Assembly: GCA_009392075.1 (NCBI GenBank)
Contig: VFHG01000243.1
Span: 1 to 8,187 of the forward strand
Source: SAR202 cluster bacterium
GTDB taxonomy: Bacteria > Chloroflexota > Dehalococcoidia > UBA3495
Direction of reading: 5' to 3'
DNA length: 8,187 bases
Shown: piece by piece, positions 1 to 5,829 of the stretch
Layout of the letters: each line of letters opens with the position of its first letter
Position numbering within the stretch: the first letter of the stretch is position 1
Notes under the pieces: generated by a model
What the model saw: only the letters and a program-made list of their open reading frames with translations
Database searches by the model: none
What the model was told of the DNA's origin: nothing
Made by a program: the position numbers and the translations under genes

Positions 1-1
1 C

Positions 2-790
2 AAGATGGACGGCGGGTCCATGTTCGGCCAGGTGCCCAAGGTTGCCTGGGAGAGCAGTGTGGTCACTGACCGCAAGAACCGGATGACGCTGGGCTTGAAT
101 TGCCTGTTGTTGCAAGTCAGCGGACAGAACGTCCTGGTGGATACCGGGATAGGCTCCAAAGAGATCGATCAAGACAAAGAGAACCTTGGGTTGGTGCCCA
201 GCCGCCTGCTGAAGGGCTTGAAGGGCGTGGGTCTCACCCCCAAGGACATCAGTGCAGTGGTCCTTTCCCACCTGCATTTTGACCATTCGGGCGGTTGCAC
301 CCGGCTGGACCGGGCCGGCAACTTGGTGCCGACTTTCCCCAAGGCCAAATACTACGTGCAGAGCAAGTGTTGGGAAGAAGCCTGCAATCCCAACGAGCGC
401 TGCCACGGCTCGCACCGGGCCGAGAATTTCTTGCCCATTGAAGAGCGGGGCCAACTGGAATTGCTGGACGGCGATTCCGAAATCATGCCTGGTCTCAATG
501 TGATTGTCACCGACGGCCATGCTCAGGGTCACCAGATGGTCATGTTCAACCATGGTGGCGAGCGGGTAGTGTACCTGGGAGACATCGTCCCAACGCCCCA
601 CCATCTGAACTTGGTGGCGATCTCCGCTTTCGATAGCTCCCCTGAGAGGACTCTGGAACAGAAGCGGGACTTGTTGAGTCAGGCTGAGGCGCAGGGATGG
701 TTATTGGTCTTCTCCCACGGCCACGAAGTCAAAGCAGGATACCTGGAACGCCGCGGCGAGATGGGTTATCTCAGGCCCGTAGACCTCTAA
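2..790 (+). CDS. MBL-fold metallo-hydrolase, 5' end outside the window
   Basis: Metallo-beta-lactamase-fold hydrolase of the lactonase/glyoxalase-II-like group, probably cytoplasmic and binding two metals. Numbering from the ATG at position 5, the metal motif HLHFDH is at residues 89-94. The later ligands are His176 (in DGHAQGH), Asp193 (YLGDI) and a C-terminal His at 238 or 240 (FSHGH). VDTG at 45-48 is the usual strand before the metal site. The ATG at 5 is probably internal: the frame stays open to the window edge, and the visible start (MDGGSMFGQVPK) matches a segment that relatives have some 15-20 residues into the protein (LDGGAMFG-like). The gene is therefore probably cut by the window and not truncated in nature. 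Relatives include N-acyl-homoserine lactonases, but no residue here fixes the substrate. It ends 26 nt before a terminator hairpin, facing mtaB. The fold is certain; the substrate is unknown. Confidence 0.9.
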   Translation, partial: KMDGGSMFGQVPKVAWESSVVTDRKNRMTLGLNCLLLQVSGQNVLVDTGIGSKEIDQDKENLGLVPSRLLKGLKGVGLTPKDISAVVLSHLHFDHSGGCTRLDRAGNLVPTFPKAKYYVQSKCWEEACNPNERCHGSHRAENFLPIEERGQLELLDGDSEIMPGLNVIVTDGHAQGHQMVMFNHGGERVVYLGDIVPTPHHLNLVAISAFDSSPERTLEQKRDLLSQAEAQGWLLVFSHGHEVKAGYLERRGEMGYLRPVDL

Positions 791-815
791 GCAATCTGTA
801 GAAAACTTAGTTCCA

Positions 816-850
816 AAGAGCGCTCCGACTAGTCGGGGCGCTCTTCTTTT
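816..850 (+). terminator. Intrinsic terminator between the MBL hydrolase and mtaB
   Basis: Bases 816-828 pair with 833-845 (13 bp including one G-U) around the loop CTAG, and the right arm is followed by TCTTTT. It lies 25 nt after the hydrolase stop codon and before the end of the convergent mtaB. On the minus strand the hairpin is followed by only a short T run, so it should stop plus-strand transcription better than minus-strand transcription. Confidence 0.8.
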
Positions 851-866
851 CCGCGTTTGGCGTCAT

Positions 867-2153
867 CTAGACGGCTTCGGCTGTAACCCAATCCTCATCC
901 AGGCCTTTCAACCGTGCGTCTGTAATTACATTTCCCAGTTCCCGAATACTTTGTGTTCGGACGCGCAGATAGTTATCGGTCAAACCGCTCCAAATCCCCG
1001 CTGAGTCGCTACCTTTGCCCGGCTCCCAAAGCACTGGCCGGGTCTGGCCCAGCGCCCCACGGCGGAATTCCACCTTGGCGGTGGCCGCCAACTCCAGCAT
1101 CTCCCCGGTCCGCTCCCGTTTGTTGGTGACGTCCACCTGCCCGTCCAGATAGGCCGCCGACGTTCCCGGCCTGATGGAGTAGGGGAAGACGTGAATATCG
1201 CTGAAACCGATGGACGCGGCGAAACTGTAGCTCTCGGCGAACTCCCTGACGCCCTCGCCGGGAAAGCCCACGATGATATCGGTGGTGATGCCAGCGCCCG
1301 GAATCTTCTCCCGTACCAGCTCCACCGTCTCGGCGAACCGGGCGGTGTCGTAACGGCGGCGCATGGCCTTGAGGATAGTATCGCTGCCGCTCTGTAAGGG
1401 AATATGGAAGTGGGGGCAGAGGCGAGGGTCGTCCCACAGCTCCAACAGTTCCGGCGTGATCTCCTGGGCTTGCAGGGATGAGACTCGTAGACGGTCTATC
1501 GACGTTTCAGCCAAGGCCCGCCTGAGCAAACCTGGCAGATCAATGCCTGAAAGGTCGAACCCATAGGTTCCCAGTTGGGTGCCGGTCAAAACGGCTTCCC
1601 GGCAGCCATATTCCTCCCGGCTGTTTATCTCGGCAATGATCTCCTCAGGCTGAATGCTCCGCTCCCGGCCTCGGACCTTGGGGACGATGCAGTAGGCGCA
1701 AACCTGGTCGCATCCCTCCTGAATCTTGACCATAGCCCGGCTCCGCCCCAGCGCGGCTACAGGCCGGTTTTGAATGGGTAAGCCGACCTCGATGTTCAGT
1801 TCGGCTGCCACCGTAGAGACCAAGTTTTCCTTATCGCGGTTATCCAGTACCAGTGAGACGGCTTTCATGGCGGACAGGTCGTCCTTGGCTCGTTGGGCGT
1901 AGCAGCCGGTGGCCACCACCAGGGCGTCGGGATTCGAGCGACGGGCGCGGCGCAGGTACTGACGCGCCTTGGAGTCGGAATTGGCCGTTACGGTGCAGGA
2001 ATTAAGCACCACTACATCCGCCTGGGCCGCGGACCTGACCATGGTGAAACCGGCCTGCTGAAACTGCCGGGCCAGCACCTGGCTATCGGCCTGGTTCAGT
2101 TTGCAGCCGTGGGTGTGGATGACGACCTTTGGACTGGTTTTTGTCAGGTTCAT
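867..2153 (-). CDS. mtaB: tRNA (N6-L-threonylcarbamoyladenosine(37)-C2)-methylthiotransferase MtaB
   Basis: Radical-SAM enzyme that converts t6A37 to ms2t6A37 in tRNAs reading ANN codons. At 428 aa it has the normal family length and order. The N-terminal methylthiotransferase domain carries the Cys triad C17 (HGCKLN), C53 (NSCTV) and C84 (GCYAQ) for the auxiliary 4Fe-4S cluster. The radical-SAM domain has CDQVCAYC at 148-155, giving C148, C152 and C155. The last ~60 residues fit a TRAM RNA-binding domain. HTHGCKLNQAD near the N-terminus is typical of MtaB and argues against MiaB and RimO. The ATG at 2153 overlaps the TGA of the upstream HEPN-like gene (ATGA, 2150-2153) and has no clear Shine-Dalgarno of its own, so translation is probably coupled. 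The promoter should lie upstream of that gene, in the region shared with the divergent dehydrogenase operon. All six cluster cysteines are present, so it is probably active. Confidence 0.95.
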   Translation of the reverse strand: MNLTKTSPKVVIHTHGCKLNQADSQVLARQFQQAGFTMVRSAAQADVVVLNSCTVTANSDSKARQYLRRARRSNPDALVVATGCYAQRAKDDLSAMKAVSLVLDNRDKENLVSTVAAELNIEVGLPIQNRPVAALGRSRAMVKIQEGCDQVCAYCIVPKVRGRERSIQPEEIIAEINSREEYGCREAVLTGTQLGTYGFDLSGIDLPGLLRRALAETSIDRLRVSSLQAQEITPELLELWDDPRLCPHFHIPLQSGSDTILKAMRRRYDTARFAETVELVREKIPGAGITTDIIVGFPGEGVREFAESYSFAASIGFSDIHVFPYSIRPGTSAAYLDGQVDVTNKRERTGEMLELAATAKVEFRRGALGQTRPVLWEPGKGSDSAGIWSGLTDNYLRVRTQSIRELGNVITDARLKGLDEDWVTAEAV

Positions 2154-2668
2154 CTTAGGAGGCCGCCGTCCATCTCTTCCATCTCTTCCATCTCGTCCGG
2201 TTCGTCCATGTCACCCCTCAGCAATGCGCTGAGCAGGTCGCCGCCTGGAGCCAAGTCCCAGAGCCGCTCGACGGCTCCGGTAACATCCTCCAGCGTCTGT
2301 ACCAGATGATCGGCCCGGATGCGGGATTCCCGGACCTTCTCGGCGGTCTCACCGAACGACGATAGTTTGGTGAAGGACTCGCGGATACGCCGGTCCCGGT
2401 GTTCCTGACCCAATTCGAGGGCGTAGGCTTCCACAGCCTTTAGGCCGTCGAGTTCCTTGCCCTGGCCCAGGGCCACGCCCTTCACGGCCAGCGTCAGGCT
2501 GCCCCACAGCAATTCTTCGCAGCGGTCCCAGCGGCTAGCGCGTATCTCGTCCATGGCGTCCTGCAGCAGCCGCAGGCTCTGGCCCCGGTAGCGCAACAGG
2601 CGGTCTTCGTCTTTCTTGGTCAACTCTGGCATAAGTTCGTATACGATTTTACCACGGGTTGCGGTCAT
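2150..2668 (-). CDS. Small alpha-helical protein, HEPN/PaREP1-like
   Basis: Predicted 172-aa soluble, almost wholly helical protein, numbered from the ATG at 2668. The helix around residues 51-67 (EELLWGSLTLAVKGVAL) resembles the E-K-x-W-G-A-x-x-x-x-V-K-A pattern of the PaREP1/PaREP8 family, which has the HEPN fold. A later helix has R116-IRAD-H121, formally the R-x4-H spacing of HEPN ribonucleases, but without the usual polar residue after the Arg. The C-terminus is acidic and repetitive (DEMEEMEEMD), encoded by 9-bp repeats. I chose the ATG at 2668 because it leaves the divergent control region free. An ATG at 2632 (160 aa) is also possible, and neither has a strong Shine-Dalgarno. A GTG at 2758 would overlap the start of the opposite gene and is unlikely. 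The stop overlaps the mtaB start, so the two share one transcript. The family call is from pattern resemblance only, and no molecular role can be assigned. Confidence 0.6.
   Translation of the reverse strand: MTATRGKIVYELMPELTKKDEDRLLRYRGQSLRLLQDAMDEIRASRWDRCEELLWGSLTLAVKGVALGQGKELDGLKAVEAYALELGQEHRDRRIRESFTKLSSFGETAEKVRESRIRADHLVQTLEDVTGAVERLWDLAPGGDLLSALLRGDMDEPDEMEEMEEMDGGLLR
2171..2197. repeat. Three tandem 9-bp units encoding the acidic Met-Glu tail
   Basis: The plus strand reads CATCTCTTC twice and then CATCTCGTC, and diverges outside. On the coding (minus) strand these give DEM-EEM-EEM. The unit is a multiple of three, so gain or loss changes tail length without breaking the frame or the overlap with mtaB. 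Confidence 0.75.
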
Positions 2669-2729
2669 AGGGCCTGAGACTGGCATCCACAGTTGCCAAA
2701 TAGAGACTCCGATGGCAACATAGGGCCTG
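2666..2729. repeat. 11-bp direct repeat in the divergent promoter region
   Basis: CATAGGGCCTG occurs at 2666-2676 and exactly again at 2719-2729. The copies are 53 bp apart, about five helical turns, and flank the inverted repeat at 2692-2719. The first copy overlaps the start codon of the HEPN-like gene and the second lies just upstream of the ribosome-binding site of the dehydrogenase gene. Confidence 0.6.
2692..2719. promoter_or_regulatory. Putative operator/promoter between divergent operons
   Basis: Perfect inverted repeat GTTGCCA (2692-2698) and TGGCAAC (2713-2719) with a 14-bp centre. Arm centres are 21 bp apart, about two helical turns, as expected for a dimeric repressor. The left arm contains TTGCCA (2693-2698), a 5/6 match to a -35 box. 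At 17 bp spacing comes CAACAT (2716-2721), a poor -10, so a promoter for the dehydrogenase operon overlapping the palindrome is possible. By symmetry the opposite strand also reads TTGCCA. The repeat is seen directly; the operator role is inferred. Confidence 0.4.
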
Positions 2730-2738
2730 CCATCGCCT

Positions 2739-2743
2739 AGGAG
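2739..2743 (+). promoter_or_regulatory. Ribosome-binding site deciding the GTG start
   Basis: AGGAG lies 7 nt before GTG at 2751. This spacing supports GTG as the start of the dehydrogenase-fold gene and places the boundary of the divergent control region. Confidence 0.75.
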
Positions 2744-2750
2744 TTCAAAC

Positions 2751-3950
2751 GTGACCACAGAATCATTTCGATTTGTCGGCTACCCGGTCCGGGTCCATGC
2801 CGGTCCGGACGCCATCGGCAAGCTGTCCGAGGAGGTTGACCGGCTCAAGGCTCAGCGTGTTTTGGTGGTCTGTGGCCAGTCGGTCGCCGAAAAGACCGAT
2901 TTGATCGACCGGGTCAAAGGCGTTTTGGGAGACCGGGTTGCCGGGGTTTTTAGCGGCGGCAGGACCGGCTCGCCTGTGACTTCGGTGATAGAGGGCGTCG
3001 CAGCGGCACGAGACGCTGACGCGGACGGGATCGTGGCCGTGGGCGGCGGAAGCGCGGTGGTCACCGCCCGGGGAATCACGATTCTCTTGGCCGAGAAGGG
3101 CACCGCCCAGGAACTGTGCACGCAGTATCCCGAGGGAAAATCTCCGGTCAGCCCCCGTTTGATGGCGCCCAAGACCCCCATATTCAACGTCGTAACTACC
3201 GCCACCACCGCGGTCACCCGCGCTGGAACAGCCCTGATCGACCCGGAATCCGGTCACCGGTTGGAGTTGTTCGACCCCAAGACCCGCCCGGCCGCCGTGA
3301 TCTGGGACGAGCAAGCCCTGCTGACTGCGCCGCCCTGGCTATGCTTGAGCGCCACTGTAGGGTGTTTCACGGGGATTGCTGCAGCTCTCCAACAGACAGT
3401 TCTTAATCCCTTAGCTGAAAGCGATCTGCTGGAGGCCTTGCGGCTTCTGTTGGAAAACCTCCCGCTGGTCAATTCCCAACCCGATGATCCAACGGTGCGC
3501 ATCAACCTGTGTGCGGCTGCTTTTCTCTACAACCGTGCCACTGACGCCGGTGCTGGTGGAAACGCATTGGGCGTAGTCACTGCCCTGGCGCACTCGCTGG
3601 ACACCCGTTACCCGGAATGCGGTCATGGCGACGCTTATACGATATTGACGGCGCCAGGGATGCGGTTCAACGCCGAAGCTAACACCGCCGGCCAGGCCCG
3701 GTTCGCCCAGGCGATGGGCGTCAGGAAAGACGGCATGAACGATGGGCAAGCAGCAGCGTCCGGAGCCGACGGCATCGAGGCATTGTTCAAAAGCCTAGGG
3801 CTGTCGACCAGGCTGAGCGATGTGGGCGTCCCCGAAGACGGAATCGACCAGATTGCCGAGGATGCCATGACCGATTTTGGGCTCCACCGCAACGTCCGCA
3901 AGATCCAGAGTGTGGACGACTTGAAAGGTATTTTGGCGACCGTTAAATAA
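2751..3950 (+). CDS. Iron-ADH/maleylacetate-reductase-fold protein with altered metal site
   Basis: A 399-aa member of the iron-containing (group III) alcohol dehydrogenase superfamily, near full family length. The N-terminal Rossmann-like half has VGGGS at 97-101, and the C-terminal half is helical. The middle (residues 200-292) aligns with the maleylacetate-reductase/iron-ADH pattern, including NPLAESDLLEALRLL and ALGVVTALAHSL. Key residues differ. The usual GGGSxxDxAK is GGGSAVVTAR (Val104 for Asp, Arg107 for Lys). The usual TTAGTGSEVT is TTATTAVTRA. By hand alignment the metal ligands Asp, His and His are replaced by Phe206, Ala210 and Thr277, and only the last His (His292 in GHG) remains. 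The frame is intact, so this is not an obvious pseudogene. It begins with GTG and ends 16 nt before the GMC oxidoreductase gene, so they form an operon. It may be a metal-independent reductase, like maleylacetate reductases, or a non-catalytic paralogue. Fold is near certain; activity is unclear. Confidence 0.85.
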   Translation: MTTESFRFVGYPVRVHAGPDAIGKLSEEVDRLKAQRVLVVCGQSVAEKTDLIDRVKGVLGDRVAGVFSGGRTGSPVTSVIEGVAAARDADADGIVAVGGGSAVVTARGITILLAEKGTAQELCTQYPEGKSPVSPRLMAPKTPIFNVVTTATTAVTRAGTALIDPESGHRLELFDPKTRPAAVIWDEQALLTAPPWLCLSATVGCFTGIAAALQQTVLNPLAESDLLEALRLLLENLPLVNSQPDDPTVRINLCAAAFLYNRATDAGAGGNALGVVTALAHSLDTRYPECGHGDAYTILTAPGMRFNAEANTAGQARFAQAMGVRKDGMNDGQAAASGADGIEALFKSLGLSTRLSDVGVPEDGIDQIAEDAMTDFGLHRNVRKIQSVDDLKGILATVK

Positions 3951-3955
3951 GACTA

Positions 3956-3960
3956 GGGAG
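3956..3960 (+). promoter_or_regulatory. Ribosome-binding site of the GMC oxidoreductase gene
   Basis: GGGAG lies 6 nt before ATG 3967, in the 16-nt gap after the upstream stop codon. The protein starts directly with the FAD-binding strand (KYDYIVVGAGSAG), which agrees with this start. Confidence 0.75.
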
Positions 3961-3966
3961 ACAAGA

Positions 3967-5517
3967 ATGAAGTATGACTACATCGTCGTTGGGGCCGGTT
4001 CGGCAGGAAGTGTTCTCGCCGCCCGGCTCTCGGAAGATCCGGACAAGACAGTCCTGCTGTTGGAAGCGGGGCCGGACTATCCAGATTTTGAGCATCTGCC
4101 CGAAGATCTCAAGAAAGGTTATAACGTCTGGCGGTCGGCTTACGGGCCTCATAGTTGGGATTACCGCGCCACCGCCACCCCGTTACAGCCGGAACCGATC
4201 ATCATCCCAAGGGGCAAGGCCACCGGCGGCTCCAGCGCCATCAACGGCCAGGTGGTGTTCCGCGGACTGCCCGAGGACTATGACCAGTGGGCCGATTGGG
4301 GCAACGATGAGTGGGCCTATACCAAGATTCTCCCTTACTTCCGCAAGATGGAGAACGATTGGGACTTCCCCGGCGACGACTTTCATGGCAATGAGGGCCC
4401 TCTACCGGTGCGACGTTTCAAGCGGGAGGAATGGATCCCCGTCGCAGAAGCGTTCTACCAGGCCTGTGTGGCCGTGGGATTCCCCGAGGACCCCGACCAG
4501 AACAATCCCGACTCCACCGGCGTGGCCGCCCGCCCTCTGAATAACATAGACGGCGTTCGCATGAGCACCGCCCTGACTTACTTGAACCTGGCTCGGCACC
4601 GGCTCAACATCACCGTACGTGGCGGTGTAGCCATCCGACGAATCCTGTTCCAGGGCAAGCGGGCTATAGGCGTGGAAGCCGAGAGTGGCGGCGAGATTTT
4701 CACCGTTGAAGGGAGCGAGATTATCCTCTCCAGCGGTGCCATCGGCTCACCCCAGGCCTTACTGCTGTCTGGGGTTGGCCCGGCCAAGGACCTGGAAAGA
4801 CTTGGTATCGGTGTGGTCCACGATCTGCCCGGCGTGGGCAAGAACCTGCGCGACCACCCGGCGGCCTACGTGTTGTTCAAGGGTGAGGGCGAGCCACCCG
4901 ACATCGATACCCCCAGCCTGCAAGTTGGCTTGCGCTTCAGCCTTCCCGGCTCGCCAACACGAGGTGACTTCCAGATGACGCCCACTTTGATGAGCAGTGA
5001 ACATCGCCCGGCCAGCGTCACTTACGAGGGCGACACGTTTCACTTCGGACTGAGCGTCGGCTTGCAGAACGCAACCTCGGCTGGAGAATTGACCCTCAAC
5101 ACTACCGACCCCCACGACCAGCCTTACCTGAATTATGACTTTTTCTCCGCCGAGTATGACCGGGAGCGGATGCGAGGTGCATTACGCAAAGCGGCGGAGG
5201 TTGCCGAACACCCAGTTTTCGCAGCCCATGTCGTCGAACAGCTAAATCCCACCAAAGAGGTACTGGCCGACGACGCAACGCTGGACCGGTGGATCATGAC
5301 CAACTGCTACACCCAACACCACGTCTCGGGCACCTGCAAGATGGGGCCAAGCTCCGACTCGATGGCTGTAGTGAACCAGTACAGCCACGTACACGGGCTA
5401 GAGAATCTGCGGGTGGTCGATGCCTCGGTCATGCCCGACGTGGTCCGCGCCAACACCAACGCGACGACTATCATGATTGCGGAGCGGGTAGCCGACTGGA
5501 TCAAAGAGGGCAAGTAG
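3967..5517 (+). CDS. GMC-family FAD oxidoreductase (choline/alcohol dehydrogenase-like)
   Basis: A 516-aa flavoprotein of the glucose-methanol-choline family, expected to oxidise a primary or polyol alcohol to the aldehyde using bound FAD. The dinucleotide-binding motif VGAGSAGSVLAARL is near residues 8-21, followed by LLLEAGP. The first family signature (GKATGGSSAING) is near residue 83 and the second (GAIGSPQALLLSGVGP) near 260. The catalytic pair is His452 in HHVSGTCKMG and an Asn at 496/498 in NTNATTIMIAE, i.e. the His/Asn type as in choline dehydrogenases. There is no signal peptide or membrane segment, so it is cytoplasmic. Length is normal and nothing is broken. It follows the iron-ADH-fold gene by 16 nt and ends 37 nt before a strong terminator. 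The substrate cannot be read from the sequence. BetA or AlkJ would be over-specific names, because the usual neighbours of those pathways are absent. Confidence 0.93.
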   Translation: MKYDYIVVGAGSAGSVLAARLSEDPDKTVLLLEAGPDYPDFEHLPEDLKKGYNVWRSAYGPHSWDYRATATPLQPEPIIIPRGKATGGSSAINGQVVFRGLPEDYDQWADWGNDEWAYTKILPYFRKMENDWDFPGDDFHGNEGPLPVRRFKREEWIPVAEAFYQACVAVGFPEDPDQNNPDSTGVAARPLNNIDGVRMSTALTYLNLARHRLNITVRGGVAIRRILFQGKRAIGVEAESGGEIFTVEGSEIILSSGAIGSPQALLLSGVGPAKDLERLGIGVVHDLPGVGKNLRDHPAAYVLFKGEGEPPDIDTPSLQVGLRFSLPGSPTRGDFQMTPTLMSSEHRPASVTYEGDTFHFGLSVGLQNATSAGELTLNTTDPHDQPYLNYDFFSAEYDRERMRGALRKAAEVAEHPVFAAHVVEQLNPTKEVLADDATLDRWIMTNCYTQHHVSGTCKMGPSSDSMAVVNQYSHVHGLENLRVVDASVMPDVVRANTNATTIMIAERVADWIKEGK

Positions 5518-5554
5518 GAGGCTATCGGTCAACGGCGAATGCACAGGAAGCAAA

Positions 5555-5590
5555 AAGAGAAAAGCCCCTCGATTGAGGGGCTTTTCTCTT
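5555..5590. terminator. Strong intrinsic terminator of the dehydrogenase/GMC operon
   Basis: Bases 5555-5570 are perfectly complementary to 5575-5590: a 16-bp stem with a GC core (GCCCCTC/GAGGGGC) and loop GATT. The outer stem is A-rich on the left and T-rich on the right, so either strand yields a GC hairpin followed by a U-rich run. It could work in both directions. Confidence 0.92.
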
Positions 5591-5630
5591 GAACTATATC
5601 GTTGGGCAAAAAAGGCACCTTCAACAATTT

Positions 5631-5645
5631 GTGAAAACGTTTCAC
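5631..5645. promoter_or_regulatory. LacI/GalR-type operator-like palindrome upstream of fumC
   Basis: GTGAAA-ACG-TTTCAC is a perfect 6-bp inverted repeat with a 3-bp centre, nesting the palindrome AAACGTTT at 5635-5642. The central CG with flanking A/T runs and outer TGAAA resembles LacI/GalR-family operators and most positions of the catabolite-response (cre) consensus. No regulator gene of that family is in the window, so the role is inferred from the site alone. Confidence 0.4.
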
Positions 5646-5815
5646 TTTCAGAGCATATCGAAGGCTGACTCGTCAAGCGATTGAACCTACCGCTGATAGA
5701 TACAACCATTTTCTGTTGTGCTTTGATGCGCCCGAACGTACTCGACTGCGCCACACTACCCAACGGGCTCAACTCCAGATAAACTCAGACTGGCTTAACC
5801 AAATTCCCATATTTT

Positions 5816-5819
5816 AGGA
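5816..5819 (+). promoter_or_regulatory. Probable ribosome-binding site of fumC
   Basis: AGGA lies 10 nt before ATG 5830, slightly long spacing. The start is supported by the protein, which reaches the conserved RIERDSMGEMEVPADALYG after only seven residues. Confidence 0.5.
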
Positions 5820-5829
5820 CGGTAGCAAC

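Larger units (their letters stand above)
5591..5829 (+). other. Non-coding leader/promoter region of fumC
   Basis: This stretch of 239 bp has no convincing gene on either strand and is visibly more AT-rich than its surroundings. It should hold the fumC promoter. Candidates are TTGAGG (5573-5578) with TATATC (5595-5600) at 16 bp, overlapping the terminator, or TTGTGA (5629-5634) with GCATAT (5653-5658) at 18 bp, straddling the palindrome at 5631-5645. Neither is strong. If either is used, the 5' leader would be roughly 160-220 nt. I see no recognisable riboswitch. Confidence 0.4.

Noticed and set aside
2150..2758. Longer 202-aa version of the HEPN-like protein starting at GTG 2758
   Set aside because: It would overlap the start and ribosome-binding site of the divergent gene and run through the inverted repeat; the extra 30 residues show no family-like pattern.
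2763..3314. Open frame antisense to the dehydrogenase-fold gene
   Set aside because: Product is low-complexity without family motifs; the plus-strand gene has a ribosome-binding site and clear family similarity across the whole stretch.
2751..3950. Dehydrogenase-fold gene as a pseudogene
   Set aside because: Key residues are missing, but there is no stop or frameshift, length is normal, and translation signals and operon position are intact.
5702..5719. ACAAC...GTTGT inverted repeat in the fumC leader
   Set aside because: Arms of only 5 bp in AT-rich sequence are expected by chance.
5398..5772. Minus-strand open frame across the GMC gene end and terminator
   Set aside because: It runs through the perfect terminator hairpin and has no ribosome-binding site or recognisable domain.
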